Assembly (NCBI GenBank): GCA_003712165.1
Contig: RHLH01000001.1
Span: 1,833,575-1,897,574, forward strand
Source of the DNA: Phycisphaera sp.
GTDB taxonomy: Bacteria; Planctomycetota; Phycisphaerae; Phycisphaerales; UBA1924
Length of the DNA: 64,000 nt
Direction: 5' to 3'
Shown: piece after piece, positions 19,029 to 27,619 of the stretch
Numbering within the stretch: position 1 is the first letter of the stretch
Layout of the letters: the number at the start of each line of letters is the position of its first letter
Made by a program: the position numbers and the translations under genes
The notes under the pieces: model-generated
Told to the model about the DNA's origin: nothing
The model's input: the letters and a program-made list of their open reading frames with translations, nothing else
The model's database searches: none

Positions 19029-19879
19029 GCCCCGCCGAACCCCGAATCATCGTGGATCGCCAGTTCGAACTCGGCGAGAACCCGCTCTGGGACGACCGCC
19101 GGAAGCTGCTCTTCTGGACAGATATCGACACGGGCGAATTGTGGAAGTACGACCCGAAGACCGAGACGGCCGAGCGGTTCTACGAAGGCCCGAAAGTCGG
19201 CGGGTTCACACTCGAAGTAGACGGCAAGCTCGCGCTCTTCCGAGTACAGGACATCGTCCTGATCAACCCGGATCATCCTGAGGAGGTCGAACCTCTCGCC
19301 CACTTCCACAACGAGAACGTCGCCCGGTTCAACGACGTCATGGCGCTCCCAGACGGTTCTGTCTACGCCGGCACGATCGCAGCGAGATCGGGCTCGGGTG
19401 GGCTGTATCACGTCGGCCTCGACCTGAGTATCAGGGAACTATTCCTCGGCACTGACGTCTCCAATGGGATGGCTCTGCCCGACGAGCACTCACTGATCTG
19501 GACTTGCTCCAGCAGCCGCAGAATCGTCCGGTTCTCGAGGGACCAGAAAACGAACGCTGTCAACAAGCCAGTAGACCTCTACACATCCCCTGAAGAAGAG
19601 GGCACCCCGGACGGGCTATGCCTCGACGCGGAGGGGCATATCTGGTCGGCCAGATGGGATGGCTCAGCGGTCATCGTCCACGGCCCCGATGGGAGCCCGA
19701 TCCGGAAAGTACATGTCCCAACGACCAAAGTAACCTCCGTCTGCTTTGGAGGGGATTCTCTTACCACGCTATTCATAACTACTTCTCGTGGTCCGGTTTA
19801 TGCGATGGATACGGACACACACGGCCTACTTGAGAATCGTTCTCGTCTTGGGCTGTCCCGTCAGCCAGATCGCCCCTGA
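19025..19879 (+). CDS. SMP-30/gluconolactonase-like beta-propeller protein
   Basis: 284 residues. Metal ligands of the SMP-30 family are recognisable: Glu in LGENPLWDD (near residue 17), Asn in DVSNGMALPDE and Asp in GTPDGLCLDAEGHIW; SVCFGGDSLTTLFITTS is the usual distal motif. Such enzymes open sugar lactones with Ca or Zn. It is coupled by a 4-bp overlap to the SDR gene, which suggests hydrolysis of a lactone made by that oxidoreductase. After it come 63 bp without a gene before the next start. Confidence 0.87.
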   Translation: MSPAEPRIIVDRQFELGENPLWDDRRKLLFWTDIDTGELWKYDPKTETAERFYEGPKVGGFTLEVDGKLALFRVQDIVLINPDHPEEVEPLAHFHNENVARFNDVMALPDGSVYAGTIAARSGSGGLYHVGLDLSIRELFLGTDVSNGMALPDEHSLIWTCSSSRRIVRFSRDQKTNAVNKPVDLYTSPEEEGTPDGLCLDAEGHIWSARWDGSAVIVHGPDGSPIRKVHVPTTKVTSVCFGGDSLTTLFITTSRGPVYAMDTDTHGLLENRSRLGLSRQPDRP

Positions 19880-19942
19880 GTCATGCCTCAGGACGGGGAT
19901 GACCGAGGTATAGTTCGCACCCTCTTGATACAAGGAGCCCGT

Positions 19943-20800
19943 ATGTTGGGGAGCACCCGGCCTCCGACCCTCGCGGTCTTGATGCCCGTCTACAACGCAG
20001 AGCCCTACATCGCCCAAGCTGTAGAGAGCATCAGAGCACAGTCCTTTGAGGACTTCGAGCTCATCCTCCTCGACGATGGGTCTACCGACGGCTCGCTCGC
20101 AGAGCTGAAGCGACAGGCCAGCCAGGACGACCGGATCACCCTCATCAGCAGGCCCAACACCGGGATCGTCGATGCGCTCAACGAGATGATCGATCACGCC
20201 CGATCACCCTTTCTGGCCCGCATGGACGCTGACGACATCGCATTCCCAGACCGATTCAAGGTCCAGGTCGAGTTCCTCAGTAAGAACCCCGACACCGTCT
20301 GCATCGGCGGCGGCATCGAACTCATCGACAGCCGCGACAGGCACCTGCTGACCCCTCCGCCCGTGCAGGGTGACAAGCAGGTCCAAACCGAGGCCCTGTG
20401 CGGCAGGACGCCGATCTCGCACCCCGCAGCGATGATGAGGGCGGAAACCGTCAAAGCCGTGGGCGGCTACCGCCGGGACAGTTACCCAGCTGAGGATCTG
20501 GATCTCTTCCTCAGGCTCGGCGAGATCGGCAAGCTGGACAACGTGCCCGACCTCGTGCTTCGCTACCGCGTCCACTCTGGCTCCATCAGTGTCCGTCTGA
20601 GCGAGAAGCAGATCAACAAGATGCGGCTCGCCTGCGAGCGAGCGTGGCAACGCCGCGGCGTGCAGGGCCAATTCAGGGGCACGATCGAGGCGAAGCCCAG
20701 CGGCGCCTATCACGTCGAATCAGCGATCCACCCGCCGATCCACGCAAACCCAACCGCCTCAGCTCTCTCGAGCCGGATCACGGCGAACGAACGCAGCTGA
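19943..20800 (+). CDS. Glycosyltransferase family 2
   Basis: 285 residues from the ATG at 19943, chosen because AAGGAG lies 5 nt before it; the frame is open from 19883 but that start has no site. GT2 features: TLAVLMPVYNAEPYIAQAVE, LILLDDGSTDGSLAELKR, FLARMDADDIAFPDRF (D-A-D-D) and a later HPAAMMRAETVKAVGGYR acceptor-side motif. Last of the plus-strand glycan genes; an 18-bp gap separates it from the metallo-beta-lactamase-like gene, so they are probably co-transcribed. Confidence 0.9.
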   Translation: MLGSTRPPTLAVLMPVYNAEPYIAQAVESIRAQSFEDFELILLDDGSTDGSLAELKRQASQDDRITLISRPNTGIVDALNEMIDHARSPFLARMDADDIAFPDRFKVQVEFLSKNPDTVCIGGGIELIDSRDRHLLTPPPVQGDKQVQTEALCGRTPISHPAAMMRAETVKAVGGYRRDSYPAEDLDLFLRLGEIGKLDNVPDLVLRYRVHSGSISVRLSEKQINKMRLACERAWQRRGVQGQFRGTIEAKPSGAYHVESAIHPPIHANPTASALSSRITANERS

Positions 20801-20818
20801 CTGACACCGGCCTGAGAC

Positions 20819-21598
20819 ATGCCAGTACTGAACACTCTCATCGCTGGCATCCTCTGGCTCCAAGCGGCGCAATCCGTCGTAGCGAGCACCGTTCAGCCTG
20901 AAGCCGCAGTTGAAACAGCTCCCGAAGAAGGCCAGGTCAACTTCGAGCAGATCACACACAACGTGTGGATCCACACCACGCACATGTCGTTCACCAACTG
21001 GGGTCTGGTCCCATCAAACGGCTTGCTCGTACGAGGTGAACAAGGCACCCTCGTCATCGATACGGGCTGCAGCGACGAGGACATGGCCCAAATCTGCAAT
21101 TGGGCGGAGGCGAACCTCGCACCGGTCGTCGCGGTCGTCATCACACACTCGCACGTAGATAGCATGGGCGGCATCGACGAAGCCCACACGCGAGACCTCC
21201 CCACCATCTCGCACGTACTCACCCAGGGGATCGCTGAGAAAGAAGGCAAGACAAAGCCGAAGATCGGGTTCGAAGAGTCGTACAACCTCCACGCATACGG
21301 CATCGAGGGCGAGTGCTTTTATGCCGGCGCCGGGCACAGCGTGGACAACATCGTGGTCTGGCTCGAAGACGAGAAGGTGCTCTTCGGAGGCTGCTTTATC
21401 CGCCCACCCAGCTCCAAATCGCTCGGGAACACCGCCGACGCCGATATCGGACAGTGGCCAGACTCAGTGCAAAGCGTGCTCAACCGATACAGCGACATCG
21501 AGCACGTCGTGCCTGGCCACTTCCGGCACGGCGGAGCAGAGCTTCTCTCGCACACGCTCGACCTGCTCAAGACCCATGAAGTGGGCGGCGACAAGTAA
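20819..21598 (+). CDS. Subclass B1-like metallo-beta-lactamase
   Basis: 259 residues with a hydrophobic N-terminus compatible with a signal peptide ending near residue 22. All six B1 zinc ligands can be read: His110, His112 and Asp114 in THSHVDSMGG, His173 in GAGHSVDN, Cys192 in LFGGCFIRP and His234 in VVPGHF. The B1 framework segments VPSNGLLV and SLGNTADADIGQWPDSV are also present, which ordinary MBL-fold hydrolases lack. The residue after Cys-Phe-Ile is Arg where many B1 enzymes have Lys. Function as a periplasmic beta-lactamase is well supported by motifs but not proven; a peptidoglycan- or lactone-related hydrolase is the alternative. Start ATG 20819 has only a weak ribosome site. Confidence 0.88.
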   Translation: MPVLNTLIAGILWLQAAQSVVASTVQPEAAVETAPEEGQVNFEQITHNVWIHTTHMSFTNWGLVPSNGLLVRGEQGTLVIDTGCSDEDMAQICNWAEANLAPVVAVVITHSHVDSMGGIDEAHTRDLPTISHVLTQGIAEKEGKTKPKIGFEESYNLHAYGIEGECFYAGAGHSVDNIVVWLEDEKVLFGGCFIRPPSSKSLGNTADADIGQWPDSVQSVLNRYSDIEHVVPGHFRHGGAELLSHTLDLLKTHEVGGDK

Positions 21599-21635
21599 TC
21601 ATGCTCTGAACATCATAAGTGTTGAGAAGAAAGAA

Positions 21636-21709
21636 TCAGGGCGAGAGGATTTGAACCTCCGACCTCGTGTACCCAAAACACGCGCTCTACCAAGCTGAGC
21701 TACGCCCTG
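21636..21709 (-). tRNA. tRNA-Pro (anticodon UGG)
   Basis: Reading the minus strand, a 7-bp acceptor stem CAGGGCG/CGCCCTG, D-arm GCTC...GAGC, anticodon stem CGTGT/ACACG with loop TTTGGGT (anticodon TGG), and T-arm GGAGG-TTCAAAT-CCTCT fold as a cloverleaf with discriminator A. The C1:G72 pair and A73 are those of bacterial tRNA-Pro. The CCA end is not encoded. Confidence 0.95.
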
Positions 21710-21740
21710 AAAGAAACCAGGCCCCGATCGGATCGAGGCC
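21710..21740 (-). terminator. Possible intrinsic terminator after the GspK-like gene
   Basis: The minus strand reads a 10-bp stem GGCCTCGATC / GATCGGGGCC (one wobble pair) followed by TGGTTTCTTT, located between the stop at 21789 and the tRNA. The loop is very small and the T-run is interrupted, so it may only be a weak terminator. Confidence 0.4.
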
Positions 21741-21788
21741 CGGTGTTGCTCACATAGTAGCCCGCAGCGGCCCGCGGGACGCGTCGCG

Positions 21789-24700
21789 TTACCCGCCTGG
21801 GGTAATGCCGGGCAGCTCCGTGGGCACCTGAACGAACGCCAGGACCTTCGGCCTGTCGCCCTTCTCCGTCACGTTGGAGCGGTCCACGATCATGAGATAC
21901 CTCGCCTTAAAGCTCGGCGTCAGCGGGTCCTGCTCGGAGAGACCGAGCGTGTCGCCCTCCTTGTAGCCGTGCACGAGATACCAGACAGCGTAGTAGTCAC
22001 TGCCCACACTCATCGAGTTGAGCACCGCGTTGAGCTGGGTCAGCTGCTCGCCGTAGTCATCGGGCACCTGATCAGGCATAAGCGGCAAGAGACTGTTCAG
22101 TGGCGCCCCAGACGAGTCCAGGTAACCCGGGAAGACCTGCTCGAGGTCGGCTGGCTGAAGCGTTCCATCGAGAAGCCTCCTTGCGTACGAAGCACCGATC
22201 AGATCACCGTGCAGATGACCGCCGAACGAAGCGATGTCCATGCTGAGGGTGTTATTGCGGACAAAGTCCTGTGGGTCACGCGGCTCAGCCATACCCCGGC
22301 CGTAGTTGTCGTTGTTGTTTGGTGCCCTGCGGTCGATGAACGCGACGCCGTCGGTGCGGTTATCGCGAGCAAATCCGTCCATGTGGTGCTGGTTGTCGAC
22401 GTTGTTCGGATCAACATTGCGCGCCCCGAGGAGTTCGCCCATCGATCCGATGCCGGGCTCGGTGCGGATGATCTCCATGCCCGAGTTAACGGTCCGGTCG
22501 ATCAGCAGGCCGAGCTCTTCCTCATTCGGATCGACGTAGTCGACGACGGTGTCCGCGACCTCTTCCATAGCGAGCGGTGTACCAAACCCGCCGAGATCAC
22601 CCGGGTTGTGACGTGAGTAGCGAGCCGCGTCTCGGTAATCCGCAATCGTGCTGCCGACGTCTGCCGAGTACACCTGGGCAGGAGCGCCGCCCGTACCGAG
22701 TTGCCTCGTGACGAAAGCGTTCACTTGATACGCCGTATCGTTCTCAGTGACATTCCGAGTGAACTCGGGCCACCAGAGTCTGTCGAAATCAGTAACACCT
22801 GCTGTGTTGTGAACATCCTTGCTCAACACAGGCGAGAGCCGGAGAATCTGCGGGTCGGCGGTGTTGGTGTTGACCGTTCCCATGACGGGGCGATCGATGC
22901 TGCCCATCGCGGCGAACCCGAGCTCCGAGCCGGCCTGAGCCATGTCGAAGAGCTCGAGCACCATCGGGATGCCAAGGCCTCTGCGAACATCGGTCTCAAC
23001 GTCAAACTCACCGTTGGGCGTATCGGTCGAGCCGTCACCGAGGTCGATGTACGACGCGAACGCATCGAGACGGAGGTGGCCGCGATCGAGGACGTAGCCC
23101 TCCTGATTTGGTGCTCGCACTCCTAACGTTGGATCCAACCAGAAAGATAGATCTCTGAATGGATCATCCAAACCACCAGAAATCGACCTGGACGTGGAAG
23201 GACCAACAGAATCTGAGTACCCATGGGCGGCGGCGAGAACTTCACCGATTGTTGTCCACTGGGCTTCGTATTGACCTAGCCTTAACGCGACGTTATCGCT
23301 ATAAACCCCATCGGGTGAGTTGGGTTCCGTATTCGGCCCTGTCTCGAGTGGTGTGCGATACGCGCCAACAGCAAGCGGCAGCAACATATCACCAACTCTT
23401 ATAGTCTGACGCCCAGTCAAGATATCTCGGAACTCGTTCTGATTGAAGCGAGCAGAGATATAGCTTCGCCCTGAATACTCTCCTACATCAGTGAGAAAGC
23501 TCGTACCAATTGGTGCGGCGAGATCAATGCCTGCATCACGAACAAGAGCCGAGGTCCCGAGACTTGCTGACACCCGGGTACGCACTAGACCAGTCTGAAG
23601 CTGTCCCCAAAGCGTATTGGCATTCTCATGCGCCATGTTTGTGCTATCGGGAACGTTGTAAACGGCAAAATCATCTTCAAGTACTAGATCTTCCGGGAGC
23701 ATGCGGCTCCCGTTCCCAGCTACATCGATTTCGTGTTCCAAGAATGGCGACACACCGGTGATGCTGTATGCACCACCAGGCAGCTGAAATGTTGGCTCGA
23801 AGATTTTAGCAGGCAATGCACCAACCGGCGTCCCAACGACATCATAATCGCCGGGCGCACCAGCAGGAACACCGCCTGGAGCGTTACCATCGTAGTAACC
23901 AACTGCACTCGTACCCGATTGATATTCGGAATCATCTTTACGAGAGACATTCCCCCATAGCAGTACACCAAGCGGTGTGTTGTTGTAGTTTACTGCATCT
24001 GGGAACGTCAAGAAATCGGGCGATCCACGGTGACCGGGGCTGCCGGCAACAGCATAGTTAACTGTAACCTCGCCGTTAGGCCCATCTCGAGTTGGCAAGC
24101 TAAGGCGACGATCAAGCGCTGCCCGGGATGGAGCACCCGATCCAACAAGCCCAGATGTAACCTCATAATCAGAATTGTCTCGCAATCTATCGACCAATTG
24201 ATCTGTAGCCCGATCGGCTTGTGATATTGATGTCTGAGTCCAATCGAACAACCCAAGCGAGGGATCATCAATGCTGGGGTTATCTCGCCAAAGCATCACG
24301 ACACGATTTGCATCGCTGTTTGCCGATGTATCAAGGTGAAAGAGATCGATCACATCTGTCGGCGAGACCTCATTCACACTGCCCGACCCAACGAGCCCAC
24401 CACCGTTATTGCTGTACCGCTTTCGAATCGGAACAACACCGACATCGCTGCCCACACCAATCTGGCGCTTGATCATCATCTCTATCGCACTGTCGGCGAT
24501 CCGAGGATCAACCAATGGGACTGTAATACCGGCATTGGTCAGACGGGCTTCGATTTCTGCAGGATCAAATGGGTTCGTGACCCACAATATCAAAGTCGAT
24601 CGTGGAGCGATCACCTCTACAGCGGAGACACCATCATCAAATCCGTAGAAAGAATCCCCGTACTCAAAGTAGTATCGATTGAGAGGAATTGGAGTATCGA

Positions 24701-27509
24701 AGGGATTAAAAATTTGAAACAGCAACGACTGGAATATGAAATCCTCATTCGCAGCATCGATTTCACCATTAATGTTTGGCAACCCATCCCAGTCGTCCGC
24801 ATTGTCAGGTAAGTTGTCAGGACCATTACCGGCGTTTATCGCCGAAGGATCCCATTCACCATCTGGATTGCCACCGCCATTGAGTTGATCCATGAAGTCT
24901 TTTTGAACATCAACATACATCGAGAACGATGACACCTGACTGATAAACGGCTGCGGCTCAACCCCGTACAAGATCATCGCGTCGTGCGAGACGTTATCGA
25001 GGCCGTTGAACGCGATGTGCTGCGGGTCGTTGAAGTCGTAGCCTTCACCCTCATAGAGCTGCTCGATATCGAGCTTCATACCGGCTTCCCACATCTGATC
25101 CATGAGATCGGAAGCGCCAGCGCCGAGCGTCGGCATCCAATTGTCCGAGAGCCTCAGCACCGCGGCGGTCGGGGTATCCTCGCGACGCTGGTACGCAGCG
25201 AGTGTGTTCTGATCGTTCAGATCGAGATTCAGGATATTCTCAACATCGGGCACACCGTTCGGGCCGGGGTTTGTGCCGTTGAGCAGATCGATGATGGGCG
25301 TGTCGGCCATGTCGCGGAAGTTGAGCGCCATGTGGCCCGCCAGCCGCACCGCGAGCTCGGGCCCCAAGTGGCCGTAGTACTGCGTGCGCGTGTTGTCGAA
25401 ACGCTGCTGATCGAGGCGGTTCCAATCCTCCTGGTTGAGGTTGGGCGCGAGCAGATCCATGTAGAGGCCGAAGGCGTTGTGGACGAGGGCATACTGCTCC
25501 TCACGGTACTCATCAATGGAGTTGCCGTCGTCGTCATTGAGGTAGTTTCCGTCGTCGAGGACGAGGCCATTGAGCCAACGTTTGCGGTCGGTGTTCTCGG
25601 TGAGGTTCCCGTACTCGGCAGCGTCGAGGATGCTGCTCCGCAGCGGGCGGTGGCCGCTGACTGTGGTCAGCAGTCGCCGCACATCGACCGCCGAGCGTGC
25701 GAGCTTGGCGCGGGTCCCGTCGTCTATGGCGTAGTTACCGGTGCCCGAGTAATCGTCCTGCAAATCCTGCGAGGGCCACGCGTCGAGCTCCGTCGAGCTA
25801 TCCGAACGGAGCATCGAGAGCGAGAGCGGGTCGTTCTCGTTTGAGCTTGTGAGGGCCTTCTCGAGGAGCGAGAAGTTCTGGTCGTCGTTGATGCCGTGGA
25901 AGGTGAGAAGCTCGACAAGGTCGTCGATGCCATAGGGCGCGACGCGGTTGTTGCCTCCGCTCGAGATGCCGGGGTAAACGCTGCCGACATTACTCGCGTA
26001 CACGGCACGCTCCTCGACATTGTCGAAGATCGTGTAGTCGTCCAGGTTGTCAGAGAGCACCGCGTTTCGGTTCTCTTCGCCCGGAACAGCGCCGTAGCGC
26101 TGGATCCAGCCTGCGACCGCGCCGTCCATCATGCGCAGGTACGCCTTGCGGCCAAGTTGCTGGGCGGCTTCGATGTCGTACGCGCCGTAGTCTCCCTGAG
26201 TGCCCGTGCCCGTGAGGAACGCCTGCTGGTACCCGAGGGGGAACCCGTTGCCGTGCGCGAAGTGGTGCTCGGTCTGGTTGAAGAGCTTGAAGAGATTGAT
26301 CTCGTGTGCGCCCTGACCCAGTCGGTTGCTGGTCGAAGGGGGCGTCAGGAAATCGGTGGCTGTCGTCACGTTGGCCAGGCTCGACAGATCGACCGCACGA
26401 ATCGCTGCGAAGAAGCGGTAGTCAGAATCGCCCAGCAGTTCGGTCGGACGAGTCTCGTCAGACGAATCGACGAGCTCGATCCAACGCGAGTCGAGCATGC
26501 CGTCGCCGTCGGCATCCGCGTACTGGTATGCCCAGTACTCAGGGTCGCCTGGATCGATCATCTCAGCCGAGAAGTCCGGATCATTAACGGGACGGAACAG
26601 GTTGCGCTGGTACATGGTCCAGTGTGCAGGGCGGTTCCAGTCGGCCTGTACTCTCCTTCCCAGCGTGCCGCCGGATGAGAGAATATCGCTAAAGGGCAAG
26701 TACTCGGTTGGATCGCCGTTGCGATCCATGAGCGACAAACGCTCATTCTCGTTGTCAGGATCTCTGGTCAGATCCAAGGATGGGACATCGAATCCACCGC
26801 CATCTACATCCGCACGGAGGTAATACAGATTCTTGTATGTGCCATCTGGCGCAAAGTTCGATATCTGCAACCAGTCGCGGCGGTTCTCGAACGGGTTGTA
26901 GTCGTCGTCAAAATCACGGTAGCCAAGGTCAACCGGTCGCGTAGAGGCAAGAAACGGATCGCTCGCGACACGGGGATCGATATCGATATCCGTGATATCG
27001 GCAAGATCATCTGCGCTTACAAAGTCGACATCCCAAATCGCATCAGCGCTGTGACTGCCGTAAGGACGGAACCGGAGAGCATCGAGCACGCCCTGATCAG
27101 GGCCAGGGGTAGCATCAGCATCAAAACCGAGCAACGCACTGGGCACACTGATATGGAAGAAGTCCGTGTACGGCATGTCCGTGACTTCACGGCGCATGAT
27201 CGGATCGGTCTCGCCCATCAGAGCGAGCGCCTCTCCCATCGCGACGTCAGGGACGAGGCTGAAGACGTCCAGCGCGAGTGTGTCGAGGATGTGGTTGCCG
27301 ATGCCCTCAACGTTCTCCTGAGCATCGAGCCGTTCGACGACCGAGCCCGCGGTGCGGCGGTCGCCCTTGCCCAGTGCGGCGTAGACCACAGACAGGATCA
27401 GGACCAGAGCCAGTGCGCCGAGCACGAGCAGAAGCACGGTGCCCCGGCGCGAACGCCCGGCGAGCGAGGCTGCAGACTTGCGGATCATTTCATTCATAGG
27501 TGCGAACAT
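21789..27509 (-). CDS. Giant GspK-like minor pseudopilin
   Basis: 1906 residues, far longer than GspK (about 320). The N-terminus has a basic lead (RKSAASLAGRSRRG) and then TVLLLVLGALALVLILSVVY, a pilin-like hydrophobic helix without Glu at +5, as in GspK. Near residue 1546 is GTVNTNTADPQILRL, which resembles the GspK motif with N-T-A before the helical domain. The rest is Asp/Asn-rich and not recognised. It is the last gene of the pseudopilin operon, 110 bp after the preceding one, with GGAG 7 nt before the ATG. About 23105-24950 is much AT-richer than the flanks. It probably caps or presents the pseudopilus outside the inner membrane (inference). Confidence 0.75.
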   Translation of the reverse strand: MFAPMNEMIRKSAASLAGRSRRGTVLLLVLGALALVLILSVVYAALGKGDRRTAGSVVERLDAQENVEGIGNHILDTLALDVFSLVPDVAMGEALALMGETDPIMRREVTDMPYTDFFHISVPSALLGFDADATPGPDQGVLDALRFRPYGSHSADAIWDVDFVSADDLADITDIDIDPRVASDPFLASTRPVDLGYRDFDDDYNPFENRRDWLQISNFAPDGTYKNLYYLRADVDGGGFDVPSLDLTRDPDNENERLSLMDRNGDPTEYLPFSDILSSGGTLGRRVQADWNRPAHWTMYQRNLFRPVNDPDFSAEMIDPGDPEYWAYQYADADGDGMLDSRWIELVDSSDETRPTELLGDSDYRFFAAIRAVDLSSLANVTTATDFLTPPSTSNRLGQGAHEINLFKLFNQTEHHFAHGNGFPLGYQQAFLTGTGTQGDYGAYDIEAAQQLGRKAYLRMMDGAVAGWIQRYGAVPGEENRNAVLSDNLDDYTIFDNVEERAVYASNVGSVYPGISSGGNNRVAPYGIDDLVELLTFHGINDDQNFSLLEKALTSSNENDPLSLSMLRSDSSTELDAWPSQDLQDDYSGTGNYAIDDGTRAKLARSAVDVRRLLTTVSGHRPLRSSILDAAEYGNLTENTDRKRWLNGLVLDDGNYLNDDDGNSIDEYREEQYALVHNAFGLYMDLLAPNLNQEDWNRLDQQRFDNTRTQYYGHLGPELAVRLAGHMALNFRDMADTPIIDLLNGTNPGPNGVPDVENILNLDLNDQNTLAAYQRREDTPTAAVLRLSDNWMPTLGAGASDLMDQMWEAGMKLDIEQLYEGEGYDFNDPQHIAFNGLDNVSHDAMILYGVEPQPFISQVSSFSMYVDVQKDFMDQLNGGGNPDGEWDPSAINAGNGPDNLPDNADDWDGLPNINGEIDAANEDFIFQSLLFQIFNPFDTPIPLNRYYFEYGDSFYGFDDGVSAVEVIAPRSTLILWVTNPFDPAEIEARLTNAGITVPLVDPRIADSAIEMMIKRQIGVGSDVGVVPIRKRYSNNGGGLVGSGSVNEVSPTDVIDLFHLDTSANSDANRVVMLWRDNPSIDDPSLGLFDWTQTSISQADRATDQLVDRLRDNSDYEVTSGLVGSGAPSRAALDRRLSLPTRDGPNGEVTVNYAVAGSPGHRGSPDFLTFPDAVNYNNTPLGVLLWGNVSRKDDSEYQSGTSAVGYYDGNAPGGVPAGAPGDYDVVGTPVGALPAKIFEPTFQLPGGAYSITGVSPFLEHEIDVAGNGSRMLPEDLVLEDDFAVYNVPDSTNMAHENANTLWGQLQTGLVRTRVSASLGTSALVRDAGIDLAAPIGTSFLTDVGEYSGRSYISARFNQNEFRDILTGRQTIRVGDMLLPLAVGAYRTPLETGPNTEPNSPDGVYSDNVALRLGQYEAQWTTIGEVLAAAHGYSDSVGPSTSRSISGGLDDPFRDLSFWLDPTLGVRAPNQEGYVLDRGHLRLDAFASYIDLGDGSTDTPNGEFDVETDVRRGLGIPMVLELFDMAQAGSELGFAAMGSIDRPVMGTVNTNTADPQILRLSPVLSKDVHNTAGVTDFDRLWWPEFTRNVTENDTAYQVNAFVTRQLGTGGAPAQVYSADVGSTIADYRDAARYSRHNPGDLGGFGTPLAMEEVADTVVDYVDPNEEELGLLIDRTVNSGMEIIRTEPGIGSMGELLGARNVDPNNVDNQHHMDGFARDNRTDGVAFIDRRAPNNNDNYGRGMAEPRDPQDFVRNNTLSMDIASFGGHLHGDLIGASYARRLLDGTLQPADLEQVFPGYLDSSGAPLNSLLPLMPDQVPDDYGEQLTQLNAVLNSMSVGSDYYAVWYLVHGYKEGDTLGLSEQDPLTPSFKARYLMIVDRSNVTEKGDRPKVLAFVQVPTELPGITPGG

Positions 27510-27619
27510 TTGCGCACTCCGTTTCTGGCTCGGGCGCCTGTGCCCGGGCCGGTATGCCGACGAGTCCGTGTCGGCGTTTCTGCGAGTTATCCCTCGGCTC
27601 GTGCCGGGAAGGATTCGAA

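Noticed and set aside
24008..24472. Short frames in the AT-rich part of the GspK-like gene considered as an inserted element
   Set aside because: The minus frame continues without a stop, and no inverted ends or transposase motifs are visible.
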